Origin: Listeria costaricensis
GTDB lineage: Bacteria; Bacillota; Bacilli; Lactobacillales; Listeriaceae
Assembly (NCBI RefSeq): GCF_900183385.1
Contig: NZ_FXUT01000023.1
Span: forward strand, 17,961 to 81,960
Direction of reading: 5' to 3'
DNA length: 64,000 nt
Positions within the stretch are counted from its first letter, which is position 1. Each line of letters starts with the position of its first letter. Shown in pieces: positions 18,685-28,093 of the stretch. A program made the position numbers and the translations under genes. The notes under the pieces are model-generated. The model searched no databases, was not told the origin of the DNA, and saw only the letters and a program-made list of their open reading frames with translations.

Positions 18685-19449
18685 ATGATCAAAAATGTAG
18701 TAGAAGTAGAACATGTTCAAAAAATTTACGGAAAGAAGAACGAAAGTCAATCCGTAGCATTGAAAGATATTTCTTTCACGATGAAAGAAGGCGAATTTAT
18801 CGGCATCATGGGGCCATCCGGTTCAGGAAAAACAACCTTGCTTAATGTTCTTTCAACGCTCGATCGTCCGACTGGCGGAACTGTAAGAATCGCCGGTACA
18901 GATCTTACTCAAATGAAAAATAATGAACTGGCTGATTTTCGGGCTGAAACACTGGGCTTTATTTTCCAAGACTTTAATCTGCTCGAAAATCTGACTCTTT
19001 ATGAAAACATCGCACTGCCGCTCTCCCTGCAAAATGTGAAACCGGTGAAAATCAGAGAACGAGTCGAGGTCGTTTCCAAGCAGCTGGGCATTCATGATAT
19101 TCTAACCAAATATCCGGCTGAGGTCTCTGGCGGTCAGAAACAGCGAACGGCTGCTGCCCGCGCCCTCGTCCATGAGCCGGCGATCATTCTGGGCGATGAA
19201 CCGACCGGGGCACTGGATTCCAAAAATGCCACAAGTCTGCTTGAAACCATGACCGAGTTGAACGCCAAGCAAAATGTTTCCATTTTAATGGTGACACATG
19301 ATCCGCAAAGTGCCAGCTACTGTGAACGAATCTTGTTCATTCAGGACGGCGAACTTTACAAAGAGTTGAAACGCGATGAGGCAGACCGCGAACATTTTTA
19401 CAAACAAATTCTGGATGTGCTGGCAACTTTCGGCACGCAGAAAGCCTAA
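18685..19449 (+). CDS. BceA-type ABC transporter ATPase
   Basis: A 254-residue ATPase of the antimicrobial-peptide resistance class: Walker A GPSGSGKTT, Q-loop FIFQDFNLLENLTLYENIALPL, signature VSGGQKQR and Walker B AIILGDEPTGALDS. The ATG at 18685 is chosen because AAAGGAGG lies 8 bp upstream; an in-frame ATG at 18661 lacks a site. It pairs with the large FtsX-type permease downstream. BceAB transporters usually confer resistance to lipid II-binding peptides such as bacitracin or nisin. No BceRS kinase and regulator pair is adjacent here. Confidence 0.9.
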   Translation: MIKNVVEVEHVQKIYGKKNESQSVALKDISFTMKEGEFIGIMGPSGSGKTTLLNVLSTLDRPTGGTVRIAGTDLTQMKNNELADFRAETLGFIFQDFNLLENLTLYENIALPLSLQNVKPVKIRERVEVVSKQLGIHDILTKYPAEVSGGQKQRTAAARALVHEPAIILGDEPTGALDSKNATSLLETMTELNAKQNVSILMVTHDPQSASYCERILFIQDGELYKELKRDEADREHFYKQILDVLATFGTQKA

Positions 19450-19462
19450 GAGGTGACGTGTG

Positions 19463-21268
19463 ATGTTGTTCAAGCTAGCCCTTTCCGGCTTTAAAAATAA
19501 ATTCAAAGATTATCTTGTGCTGTTGCTCGGTCTTGTCATGTCGATCTCAATTTTCTATATGTTTGAAACACTGGCGATGAATGATGCTTTTATCAAAGAA
19601 AATTCAATGATTTCCGCCGTTATGTTTATTTTTCAGGTGGGCTCCGTTCTTTTGGCGATTATTACCATTGCCTATTGTCTGTATGCAAATAGTTTTCTAT
19701 TTTCATTGCGTCAGAAAGAATTCGGCATGTATATGACACTAGGTGCGAAAAAAAGTAAAATCTCCTTGCTGATGTTTATTGAAACGGTCTTTATCGGGCT
19801 GTTCTCGCTGATTATTGGCATCCTGATTGGGATCGTACTTTCCCGCGTGGTTGGGGATGCGTTGATGGGGCAACTTGATTTTGAATCCACTTCTTACCAG
19901 CCGTTTTATCTCCCGTCGATGCTTGTTACGATCATCTTTTTTGCCATTCTTTTCCTGCTTTCAGCCGGGGCCAATTTAATCCAGCTGTCGAAAGTGACGG
20001 TCTTGGAACTCGTTCATGGCGAAAGTAAAGCCGAGCATATTTTGATCCGCAAGAAAAACATTGTGATTCAAGCCGTTATTTCACTGATTTTACTTGTAAT
20101 CGGCTATGTCTCGATGATTTACATTGAAAAAACGCAGTATATCGGAATTATCGTGGCACTCGTGACGATCACAAGCGGCACCTATCTATTTTTTGCTACC
20201 TTCCTGCCTTTATTCGTACAAAAATTACGCGAAAAACAATTGCGCCGTAGTAAAAAAATAAATTCTTTCACATATGCACAGCTCTCTTTCCGCATTGGGC
20301 ATTTATCGCGGGTGCTGGCAACTGTCGCCATGCTGATCGCACTGGGTATGGGGGCAATTGCTGTCGGATTTGCCTTTAAAAATAACGGTCCGCTGATGGT
20401 TGAAAAACAATATCCTTATGACACACAGATTTCTGCACAGACGCAGGAAGAAACTCATTTGCTACAGCAAGCGGGCGTGGATGAAACGGCTGATTATCAT
20501 TACAAGGTCACAGCAGACAAAATCTATTTTAATGAAGCTGAATTAAAAGAGCAGCCGCCTCTAGTGGTTCAAACAAACCGAGAACAAAAAGAGAGCAAGC
20601 AGGTTCGCTTGACGACTCCGCCAAGAGTGGAAGATACAAGTTGGTATGCTTTTATGCAAGGGATGATTCCACCTGATGTGCTAGACCAGCAGCAGATTAC
20701 GGTTCTTTCCGGGGATGCCTATCAACAAATGCAGGCGGATGAAACAGTCGTCACCTATACGCGTTTAAATGATTTTATGGACAATCAGGATACGCTGAAA
20801 AAAGTAGAGCAGCTGGAAACTGACCGCCACAAGGGGAATCCAAGCTACTATTCGACGAGCAAATACAGTACCTATGACAGCTACAATTCCTTTGCAAGCG
20901 GCACAGTGTTCATGGGCTTTTTCCTTGGCTTTGCCTTCCTTACCATGATGGCCAGCTCGCTGATGTTTAAGATCCTGACGGGGGCAACCAGTGACATCCG
21001 GCGCTATGATATGCTACGAAAAATCGGTGTCCGTCGTGAACTTCTGGTCAAATCGATTTACAAGGAAATGTTTTTCATCTTCCTTTTCCCTGGGATCGTC
21101 GGTTTCATTCATGTGGCGATCGGCATGAAAATGTTCTCCTTCCTGCTGATGGAGCCTTATTACCGGTTCTACATCCCTGTAGCCCTCTTCCTTGTTATCT
21201 ACATCCTTTACTATTTCATCACCGTTTCGCTTTATAAGGGGATTGTTTTGACGAAAAAACGAGCTTAA
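19463..21268 (+). CDS. BceB-type ABC transporter permease
   Basis: A 601-residue membrane protein with two FtsX-like permease regions (about residues 55-230 and 480-595). They flank a large extracellular loop of about 190 residues between the helices near residue 300 and residue 490. Ten hydrophobic segments and the large loop are the hallmark of BceB-type peptide-detoxification permeases. The ATG at 19463 is preceded by GAGGTGACG. It lies 13 bp after the ATPase gene and is followed by a terminator, making a closed two-gene operon. Confidence 0.9.
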   Translation: MLFKLALSGFKNKFKDYLVLLLGLVMSISIFYMFETLAMNDAFIKENSMISAVMFIFQVGSVLLAIITIAYCLYANSFLFSLRQKEFGMYMTLGAKKSKISLLMFIETVFIGLFSLIIGILIGIVLSRVVGDALMGQLDFESTSYQPFYLPSMLVTIIFFAILFLLSAGANLIQLSKVTVLELVHGESKAEHILIRKKNIVIQAVISLILLVIGYVSMIYIEKTQYIGIIVALVTITSGTYLFFATFLPLFVQKLREKQLRRSKKINSFTYAQLSFRIGHLSRVLATVAMLIALGMGAIAVGFAFKNNGPLMVEKQYPYDTQISAQTQEETHLLQQAGVDETADYHYKVTADKIYFNEAELKEQPPLVVQTNREQKESKQVRLTTPPRVEDTSWYAFMQGMIPPDVLDQQQITVLSGDAYQQMQADETVVTYTRLNDFMDNQDTLKKVEQLETDRHKGNPSYYSTSKYSTYDSYNSFASGTVFMGFFLGFAFLTMMASSLMFKILTGATSDIRRYDMLRKIGVRRELLVKSIYKEMFFIFLFPGIVGFIHVAIGMKMFSFLLMEPYYRFYIPVALFLVIYILYYFITVSLYKGIVLTKKRA

Positions 21269-21270
21269 AT

Positions 21271-21325
21271 ACCCAAAAATGAGCACAAAATGCCTACGTT
21301 CTGCATTTGTGCTCATTTTTTGGGT
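21271..21325 (+). terminator. Terminator of the BceAB-type operon
   Basis: A very long near-perfect stem (ACCCAAAAATGAGCACAAA and complement) immediately follows the permease stop codon. It is symmetrical and could act on both strands. Confidence 0.85.
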
Positions 21326-21387
21326 GGTTGCTTTTTTGGCGGAGGGGTGGAAGCTCTGCGGCCTGCTGACTACACCCGTACTCATTT

Positions 21388-22407
21388 TCAATGGTTGTTT
21401 TTTCGTTTGGATGACAGGCGACCGAGGAAAAAGACACCGAGAAGGAGAAGAAAGCCTGCTGTCAGATAAAGCGGCAAATGCTGTTTCCTTGTCTCTGGTT
21501 CAAGCTCTGCGGCCTGCTGGTTCAAATGATTCGCCCGATCCTTTTTGATTGTAAAGCTTTTTTCCCAGTTCCACTGATCGGTTCCTGTGGCGGCTGTGAG
21601 TTTCAGCTTGTATGTGCCTGGCTCAAATGGCTGGTCCTCCCAGCTGATTGGAAAATCGAATCGGGAGTTTGGGGCCATTTTCAGCTGCGCGGCTGTTGCC
21701 TCGTGAAGCGGCTTGGAATCGCCTTTTCGGTAGATGGCGGCTTTCACTTTTAGGTCTCTTACAATGGCGGCCTGCGGATTTTGAATGGTGGCAAACACGG
21801 TATTGCGCCCGTTTTTTTGGCCTGCTGCTACTTTTTGCAGTTTTAAAAACGGCTCGACGGCTGCTGTATCTTCTTGCAAAACGACACCGATTGTATAGGA
21901 AAACTGATTGTCAAACTGGACATTTTCCTGCTTGGTTTCATGTTTCGGCGGATTCTTTTCGGTAAAATAGAGCCCGCCTAAAATGATGCCCGAAAATGGC
22001 TCTGTCGGTATCTGAACGGGAATATCCACGGTTTTGGTTTCTCCGCCGGACAGTGTGACTTCTTCAGGTGGAGCCGCCAGTGTCGCAAAGGGATATTGAA
22101 GCGTTGGATCGAGCTTCGGGTCTGCCAGTGTATATTCGATTTGGCCATTGTTATTGGTAACGGCAGAATTGGCCGCAATCGCAATCGTTTTTTCCTGCTC
22201 CGTACCGTTCGACAATTGGACTTGGAGCGTTTGCGTCTCGCCTGCTTTTACCAAAAGATCAAAGTAGGTCTGTCCGTTACTCAGTTGATTGTCTGGCAAA
22301 ATCGCCTGTACGGAAAAATCTGTCCCAGAAGCTTCAACGCCTATTCCCCAAAAGTTGACCGCTAAAATGAGCAGCCCGATAAAAAACCCTTTCCTCTGCT
22401 TCAACAT
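21388..22407 (-). CDS. WxL-interacting protein (DUF916/DUF3324), membrane anchored
   Basis: A 339-residue surface protein. The signal peptide (MLKQRKGFFIGLLILAVNFW) is followed by a DUF916 domain (SVQAILPDNQLSNGQTYFDL, about 30-150), then a DUF3324 domain (about 165-290) and a C-terminal membrane anchor (LYLTAGFLLLLGVFFLG) with a basic tail. Such WxLIP proteins bridge WxL proteins and peptidoglycan. The ATG at 22407 follows GGGGGGTGAGG; the in-frame codon at 22452 has none. It is the last gene of a WxL operon, 17 bp after the small WxL gene. Confidence 0.88.
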   Translation of the reverse strand: MLKQRKGFFIGLLILAVNFWGIGVEASGTDFSVQAILPDNQLSNGQTYFDLLVKAGETQTLQVQLSNGTEQEKTIAIAANSAVTNNNGQIEYTLADPKLDPTLQYPFATLAAPPEEVTLSGGETKTVDIPVQIPTEPFSGIILGGLYFTEKNPPKHETKQENVQFDNQFSYTIGVVLQEDTAAVEPFLKLQKVAAGQKNGRNTVFATIQNPQAAIVRDLKVKAAIYRKGDSKPLHEATAAQLKMAPNSRFDFPISWEDQPFEPGTYKLKLTAATGTDQWNWEKSFTIKKDRANHLNQQAAELEPETRKQHLPLYLTAGFLLLLGVFFLGRLSSKRKNNH

Positions 22408-22424
22408 CCTCACCCCCCTTTTGC

Positions 22425-23168
22425 TTAGTTTGGCGTATCTTCCAAGTTCCACGTCAGACTTGTGCGATATGTCGTGCCGGTCACTTTTGCCGTACTCATC
22501 GGCACATACAAACTAACGGCCGATCTGCCTTCTGTAAGTGTGCCACCAAAACCGATCGCCCAGGTGCCCATTCCCTTGCCGCTGGTGGCTGTGGCAACCG
22601 TCGAGGAGTCCGTCCCAGTCGGATCAAGCGACACGGCCTGTGTTGCCGGTGCATAGGCCACATCTGTGACTGATCGAGCGGTCCCCGCCACAAAACTGAG
22701 TACTGCATTCGTCAGTGGTGTATTATTGCCATCCGTCGTTTTCAACTGCCCATTTTGCTTCACAGACAGTTTCCAGCCGACATTGGTCCCCCGTTTATCT
22801 GTCACCTGAATAAAATTGGGCACATCAACGGTTGCCGCGTTCTGAAGCACCTTATCAGCTTGTGCATAATAGGTGGCGTTGGCACTGGTGATCACCTTGC
22901 TGCCAAAATGAAAATTCGACACGTAATCAATACTGAGCGGCCCGCTAGTTCCTGCTGCATGCGGATCATTCGGGTCTGACGGATTGACCGCTGTCACGGG
23001 TGTCGTCGGGTCGAGTGGGTTCAGTGGCGTTGTGACCGTTACGTCTGTTGTAAATGTGACATCTGTCGTACTATTCATCGTTCCGCTAACTGCTGCTGAA
23101 ACTGGTCCTGCCGCAAGCAGTGTGAGTCCGAAAACAAGTGTCCCCCCAATAACTTGATAACTCTTCAT
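22425..23168 (-). CDS. WxL domain surface protein
   Basis: A 247-residue secreted protein with a signal peptide ending in SAAVSG. The C-terminal WxL domain is marked by WKLSVKQNGQLKT and, at the extreme C terminus, WNLEDTPN. WxL domains bind peptidoglycan non-covalently. The ATG follows AAGGGG. A Pro/Asp/Thr-rich segment (NPLDPTTPVTAVNPSDPNDP) lies after the signal peptide. It sits between the WxL protein split by the mobile element and the DUF916/DUF3324 protein, so the three probably form one cell-surface complex. Confidence 0.88.
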   Translation of the reverse strand: MKSYQVIGGTLVFGLTLLAAGPVSAAVSGTMNSTTDVTFTTDVTVTTPLNPLDPTTPVTAVNPSDPNDPHAAGTSGPLSIDYVSNFHFGSKVITSANATYYAQADKVLQNAATVDVPNFIQVTDKRGTNVGWKLSVKQNGQLKTTDGNNTPLTNAVLSFVAGTARSVTDVAYAPATQAVSLDPTGTDSSTVATATSGKGMGTWAIGFGGTLTEGRSAVSLYVPMSTAKVTGTTYRTSLTWNLEDTPN

Positions 23169-23225
23169 GGTTTCCCCTTCCTTTACAACAAATTTATTAT
23201 CAGCAGCGAACTGCGAATAACTGGT

Positions 23226-24811
23226 TTAAGGTGCATCTGTAAGCGTCCACATCAGCTGCCCTTGATAGCTTCGTCCCACTTCCACGGCTGGACTTGGCAT
23301 GACGTTCAGTCTGAGTCCTTCTGATTGATTCAAATTGATGGTGTATGGCGTGTCGTCTGTCTCCAAATGGGTGGCGATCAGCTGGTTGACGTCGTTGATC
23401 GGCTGGCGGATGTTGTTTTTCTCATAGTAGAGGCCGCCCGGCAAACTTTTAGAGCCGTTTGAAAGCGGGCTGGTTTGCTTTAGATAAAGCTGCCACGCGG
23501 ACTTGGTCACACGCCCGTCTGCAATTTGGATTTGTGTGCTGGCGGTGGGCTGATAGGTGGTTTCTTTGGTGGGGACGCGAATCGTGCCAAATGAGAGGCT
23601 GCTTGGTACGGAGACGATTCGCAGGCTGCCGTTTCCGATTGGCAGTTCATTTGTAAGGGTGACTGGACCGAATGCCGTTTGATTGCCGCCGTATACGCCG
23701 CTTGCCGTAAACACACTGGAAAGCGAAGTCGGATAACTACTGGCCACAATATCACCTGTATATTGCATCTGCAGTTTGTCGCCTTCTGCTTGCAGAGGAG
23801 CGCCGGTCAAGGTGGCGATGATTTTCTGTCCGCTTGGCAGGGAGCTGTCTGCTTGGACGACTGGGGCAGCAAGCGATTCGCGGGTTCCGTCAGCTTTGAT
23901 TCGAATCAGATTGATATTTTGCAAATTAGTGAGACCGACTGGGACGGCCAACTGCAAGTTTTCTTTGTCCCAGCTGGCATATTGGTTGCTTAGTTCTGCC
24001 GTGGCCGTCAGGCGGACTGTCTGGCCGGAAACTGCGGCTGTTGCCGACATAAAATTGCCATCTGCTCCCTTTTCCTCAAAAGCTTGGGTGAGTGTCAGCT
24101 GGGGCACCTGATAAGGGACGTCTTGTGTCGTGGCGGCGCTCGTAACTAGCAATTCGCCGGTTCTTGTGCTGTAACCGCGGATCACGGCCGTTAGTCGCTC
24201 TCCGCCAGAAAGTGCTGGAATCGTTTGGCTGAATGTCGTCTGGCCATTTGCAAGCGGCAGATCATAATTCGTCTGGTCAACTGTCAGATAGGCGTGGTAA
24301 TTGCCCCCGGATGTGGTGGGTGTAAAGCTGCCGCTAATTGTCGTATCCCCCGGCTTGGCAGCAGTCGTCCAGGTCGGAGCTGTGATCGGCCATTTCACTG
24401 TGACGGGGGCGCTTTCTGGGCTTTCATAATAATCTGCGTTTGTTTTGGATGCGGCGTGCAGTACGGCTTTCACCTGATCTCCGTATTCATAAGGGGCTGC
24501 GAGTGTCGTTTGGAAGCTGCCATCTGTCTGTACGGGCACATTACTTTTTATCGTCTGAACGCCAGCACGAGTTTGATAGATGAGATCAGCTGTATAGGTA
24601 TAGCCGCTGTTCAGGGTTTGGTTCGCCTGTCCGGTCAGCACGGTTCCCAAATGAAGCAGATTGTCCGTCATGACGGGTGCTGTGACGGATAAGACGGGAT
24701 AGCTGCCGATCGTCAGCGGATTGACGTTCAGCGTGGCATCCTTGGCATTTCCAGTGGTCAGATTAATGCCATCCGAAGCAGAAACAAAGGTTCCTTTTAA
24801 GGAGAATGCTC
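23226..24811 (-). pseudogene. 3' part of a WxL surface protein gene split by a mobile element
   Basis: The frame is open from just inside the element junction to 23226 and encodes Ig-like repeat regions. These are followed by a WxL domain (SFGTIRVPTKETTYQPT, WQLYLKQT, and WTLTDAP at the end). No start codon with a ribosome binding site precedes it. Removing 24812-36315 joins it to the signal-peptide part at 36316-36830 through the shared ATAAGGA. The two frames are then offset by one base near 24800, where CCTTAAAA would restore frame as CCTTTAAAA. The gene is therefore inactivated by the insertion and probably also carries a frameshift. Confidence 0.85.
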
Positions 24812-24818
24812 ATAAGGA
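24812..24818. repeat. Left attachment core (ATAAGGA)
   Basis: A seven-base sequence shared with 36309-36315 at the right junction. It ends in GA, the dinucleotide used by TnpX-type recombinases. Confidence 0.65.
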
Positions 24819-24820
24819 AG

Positions 24821-24832
24821 TAAACAAAACTA
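24821..24832 (+). repeat. Left terminal inverted repeat
   Basis: TAAACAAAACTA, exactly complementary to 36295-36306 near the right end. It is a candidate recombinase-binding site. Confidence 0.65.
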
Positions 24833-24869
24833 ATTTATGAGTGGACGAATAAACAACCATATACAAGGA

Positions 24870-24900
24870 AAACACCAAAATGATGTAAATTTTGGTGTTT
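24870..24900. terminator. Hairpin terminator at the left element end
   Basis: A 12-bp perfect stem (AAACACCAAAAT and complement) with T-rich flanks. It would insulate the cargo operon from the surrounding surface-protein operon in both directions. Confidence 0.7.
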
Positions 24901-24954
24901 TTGTTTCTTTTCTGGCAAGGATTTATGAATAGTTGTTCTTTATTGAATGTAATA

Positions 24955-24983
24955 TTGAATCCTATTTAGCTATCTAATATAAT
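24955..24983 (+). promoter_or_regulatory. Promoter of the toxin operon
   Basis: TTGAAT at 24955-24960 and TATAAT at 24978-24983, separated by exactly 17 bp, make a strong SigA-type promoter. It lies 74 bp before the first cargo gene. Confidence 0.75.
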
Positions 24984-25056
24984 TAAGAAGAGTGTTCGTG
25001 CAAACGCTCACATTACGAGGGTGGAATATATAAATAAGGAAGAAAGGATGATTTCA

Positions 25057-25386
25057 ATGGGACTATTTGATAGTGACGAACTCAAAAGCGCAAAGCGAAA
25101 ACAACGAAAATATGAAGACTTAATCGAAAAAATTGATTATCTGATGCTTCAAATTCAAAATGCGCGTATGTGCGCCATCTCGCTTGATGTGGGCTATTTA
25201 GAACGTGACGGGCAACCGAATTGTTTAGTGGATGATCGAATGCGCCTGACTTTTGAAATGTTTACAGAAATGCGAACGAAACAAACAGATGCGATTGACG
25301 ATATACGGGCAATGAAACAATCTGCGCAAACCAAATTAAGTTACGCCATTAGTGACGTAAACAGTTTGGAGGCGGCAGAAGAATGA
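25057..25386 (+). CDS. Small helical T7SS-associated protein (LXG operon, gene 1)
   Basis: A 109-residue, mostly helical protein (MGLFDSDELKSAKRKQRKYED) with a coiled-coil-like pattern. It is like the small partner proteins (Lap/YwqI-type) that precede LXG toxins of type VII secretion systems and help target the toxin. The ATG at 25057 follows AAAGGATG; upstream in-frame codons at 25021 and 25048 have poor sites. It overlaps the next gene by 4 bp (ATGA). The role as targeting chaperone is inference from position and fold. Confidence 0.7.
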   Translation: MGLFDSDELKSAKRKQRKYEDLIEKIDYLMLQIQNARMCAISLDVGYLERDGQPNCLVDDRMRLTFEMFTEMRTKQTDAIDDIRAMKQSAQTKLSYAISDVNSLEAAEE

Positions 25387-25691
25387 GTCAACAACAATAT
25401 AATGATGACTGGTATCAAACTTGGCAACAATTGATTACGGTTAAGCAAACACTTGATGATACTTATGTTAAAGCAAAAGCGCTCTCTGCAAATGTTGATA
25501 GTATGGCATGGAGTGGTGACCACTATGAACATATTCGGGCACTTCTTCAAATCGTGGTGGCTTATCATGGTGATTTACTGAACTGTTCTGTGGAGTTAAA
25601 TGAAGCTATTTATCAATTTGGGCAAGACTATCAAGAATTTGAACAAATGCAGTCTTACCTCGCGATTAGGGGGATTGAATATGACTGGTAA
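25383..25691 (+). CDS. WXG100-like small protein (LXG operon, gene 2)
   Basis: A 102-residue helical protein with a central MAWSGDHYEH segment. The W-S-G turn between two long helices is the WXG100 hallmark. It is likely to form a helical hairpin that pairs with the toxin's N-terminal domain for export through the EssC-type secretion channel. The start overlaps the previous gene by 4 bp, and the end overlaps the next gene by 11 bp. No secretion-machine genes (essC, esxA) are in this window, so export would depend on a T7SS encoded elsewhere. Confidence 0.75.
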   Translation: MSQQQYNDDWYQTWQQLITVKQTLDDTYVKAKALSANVDSMAWSGDHYEHIRALLQIVVAYHGDLLNCSVELNEAIYQFGQDYQEFEQMQSYLAIRGIEYDW

Positions 25692-26328
25692 TCATTTAAC
25701 CGCCCAAGAAATCTATTATTTATTGGAATTCCGGGATATTTCTTTTTTATTTGGTGTCCCCTTTCAAAAGCCAGATGAGACGGTGATGGCTTCTCTCGTT
25801 CAGAAGGGGATTTTAAGCCCAAAAGGTGAAATTTGCCAAATGACCGTTCACTACGTTGAGTTATTAAAAAAATATACAGAATCAAGTCGTTACATCCATA
25901 TTCAACAATACTTATTTAGCTTGTCCGCGGATGGACTTTGTATTGCGTTGAAAGAAACGAATGATACATATGAATTACTGGTTGGGGATAGCTTATTGAT
26001 GTTACAAACAGCGCTCAGTCACCCCATTATGAAAATAACGGCTCGTCCTTACTATGAACAAATAACGAAACAGTCTGCTCCTGCCGCATTAACTAATGTC
26101 TTTCTTTTATCTTCTCCTACTTTGTTAATGGAATGTTTTGATAAAAATTATCAGTTAGAAAGCCAATTAGCCATTGGATATCAAAATGAACAGTTTTATC
26201 TGTTAGATGAGGACTATCAGTTTATGGAAGTAACCACGATTAATCCGTTTGAATGGTTGCTGACACAAGTTCCTCAAATAACAGAAATAACAAAGCGGAT
26301 ATTGGAAGGGGCGGAACAAGATGAGTGA
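25681..26328 (+). CDS. T7SS accessory protein, EspG/DUF5081-like (LXG operon, gene 3)
   Basis: A 215-residue protein starting MTGNHLTAQEIYYLLEFRDI. It is alpha/beta with no signal peptide or membrane segment and has the size and style of EspG-like chaperones found in LXG operons. Family membership (DUF5081-like) is tentative because it rests on the overall pattern LTAQEIYYLL, LVQKGILS and TINPFEWLL. It overlaps both neighbours (11 bp and 8 bp), so expression is coupled. It probably keeps the toxin or WXG100 partners competent for secretion. Confidence 0.6.
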   Translation: MTGNHLTAQEIYYLLEFRDISFLFGVPFQKPDETVMASLVQKGILSPKGEICQMTVHYVELLKKYTESSRYIHIQQYLFSLSADGLCIALKETNDTYELLVGDSLLMLQTALSHPIMKITARPYYEQITKQSAPAALTNVFLLSSPTLLMECFDKNYQLESQLAIGYQNEQFYLLDEDYQFMEVTTINPFEWLLTQVPQITEITKRILEGAEQDE

Positions 26329-26686
26329 AGTAGTTATCAATGCGGATGAGCTGGAACAAGTGATGAATTCATTGGATGAACTGATGGGCTCGTTAATGGG
26401 CACAATGGAACAATTTGGCATGATTCGGAACACGCCTTTCTATCAGAAAGGACAAGCCAAGGATGAGATTGAACGGATTTTTAGCAGTAGTGCTAGAACA
26501 GGTGTGAATAATGCGGATTTAGTCCAAATGGAAGCCGACTTTTATGGGAAAATTCAAATGTTAGCCACCTATTATAATCTTTTAAATGAGTATTGTTATA
26601 ATGCGTTGATTACTTTTAAAGAAACTGATGAGAAACTCGCGAAACTTTGGGAGGAAAGCATAGCGGAGGTGATGGCAAATGGCTGA
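26321..26686 (+). CDS. WXG100-like small protein (LXG operon, gene 4)
   Basis: A 121-residue helical protein (MSEVVINADELEQVMNSLDE) with two long helices around a YQKGQAKDEIERIF turn, similar in size to WXG100/DUF3130-type partners. It overlaps the previous gene and the toxin gene by 8 bp each. Its likely job is to form the export complex with the toxin N-terminal domain. It lacks an exact WXG motif, so the family name is tentative. Confidence 0.65.
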   Translation: MSEVVINADELEQVMNSLDELMGSLMGTMEQFGMIRNTPFYQKGQAKDEIERIFSSSARTGVNNADLVQMEADFYGKIQMLATYYNLLNEYCYNALITFKETDEKLAKLWEESIAEVMANG

Positions 26687-28079
26687 TCGCATCCATATTA
26701 AAAAGGACGAATTGGAAAGCTATAAACAAGACCATCATAACCGGATGTCAGAAATGTTGGATCAACTCTACGAAGTGGATCGGTATCTGAAACAGATGGA
26801 TGATTATTTATACGATGAAGGACTGGCGAATGAGTTTTACTATGAGTATCGCTCCCAACATCAAAAACTGGATAACTTAAACGGGAAGCTGTGGACTTTA
26901 TCAAACAACATTGTTAATCTATATTATGAAGCTAGCGAGATGATCGATAAGCCCTTTAAAAAGCGAATGGAACAATTTGTAGAGGATTTGAGTTTGGTGA
27001 ATATTGACCGCTATTCCGTGAATGTGGATGGCTTCGTGGTGCAGGATGAAGGTTGGACACCCGGAGACAGTATTGGTGCTCCCTCTACTGCACATGCGAC
27101 GTATACGCATAAAGATAAGATTAGTTTCATGGATATTATGAATAGCCCCTTTACAAGAAGGATGAAGCAAACCCAATATGAACTCTTTTTAGAACAAACG
27201 GGGCAACTGGATTATCAAGTTAATTACGAGACCTTTATTAACAGCTTATATCGCCGGACAGAATTTGATTATGAAACGGGTCGTGAAAGAGTCATGAATA
27301 TCATTACGACTGGATTAGTGGTTGTTTGTGTGGGCGGTGTAGTCGTGATGACAGGCGGTGCCGCATTAGGTGCCGCGGTGCCCGGCTGGGTTGGGACGGC
27401 TGTAACCGTATCAGGTGGTCTCCTCACTGCAAAAGATGCCCTCCGTGGAATTACGGGTGTAGATATTAATGGTAACCCACTCAGCGAAAAAGAGCGGACA
27501 GAAGCGTTGATGTATGCCAGTGCGGATATGGCATTTATGATTGCGGGATTTGGTTTGAATAAATATCTGAAAACCCTTGAACATATTGATGATCCATTAA
27601 CACAACAAAGAAAATTACAATATCAAGTGATTAATGACGTTAAGAATCAAAATACTTTGCTTACAACGACTAAGCGAAAAGGTAACTTTGGTGAAATGGT
27701 GATGGATAATTTTATTGAAGGTGCGTGGGATGCGACTAGAATAAATGGTACGCGTATCACTTCACTAGACGACCCTATCTTAAAAGGAATAGATGGCGTT
27801 TATGAGTGTTCTTCTCCGCCGCCAAAGTATATTATCGCGGAAGCCAAATATGGGACATCTAAGTTAAATAAGACCAATGACGGTCTACAAATGAGCGAAA
27901 AATGGATTATGGGAAGTGATAGATTAACTAATGCTGTTGGTCCAGAATTGGCAGAAACAATACGTGACGAAATGATTTTAAATCCAGATAATGTAAAAAA
28001 CATATTAATTAACGTTGATGAAACCGGAAACGTTATTGAAAGCATTTTGGACTCTTCAGGTAAAAAGATGAAAAATTAA
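26679..28079 (+). CDS. Type VII secreted polymorphic toxin with PoNe-type DNase domain
   Basis: A 466-residue toxin in three parts. A helical N-terminal export domain (residues 1-110, LXG/WXG-like) is followed by a hydrophobic glycine-rich pre-toxin segment at about 205-290 that contains GVDINGNPLSEKERTEA. A C-terminal domain at about 325-466 carries GNFGEMVMDNF, GIDGVYECS and IIAEAKYGTSKL, the D...ExK-type core of PoNe polymorphic nuclease effectors. It should be exported by a type VII system and degrade DNA in rival bacteria. The next gene encodes a PoNi-type immunity protein, which supports the call. It overlaps gene 4 by 8 bp. Confidence 0.85.
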   Translation: MADRIHIKKDELESYKQDHHNRMSEMLDQLYEVDRYLKQMDDYLYDEGLANEFYYEYRSQHQKLDNLNGKLWTLSNNIVNLYYEASEMIDKPFKKRMEQFVEDLSLVNIDRYSVNVDGFVVQDEGWTPGDSIGAPSTAHATYTHKDKISFMDIMNSPFTRRMKQTQYELFLEQTGQLDYQVNYETFINSLYRRTEFDYETGRERVMNIITTGLVVVCVGGVVVMTGGAALGAAVPGWVGTAVTVSGGLLTAKDALRGITGVDINGNPLSEKERTEALMYASADMAFMIAGFGLNKYLKTLEHIDDPLTQQRKLQYQVINDVKNQNTLLTTTKRKGNFGEMVMDNFIEGAWDATRINGTRITSLDDPILKGIDGVYECSSPPPKYIIAEAKYGTSKLNKTNDGLQMSEKWIMGSDRLTNAVGPELAETIRDEMILNPDNVKNILINVDETGNVIESILDSSGKKMKN

Positions 28080-28093
28080 TGGAGGCATAGATT

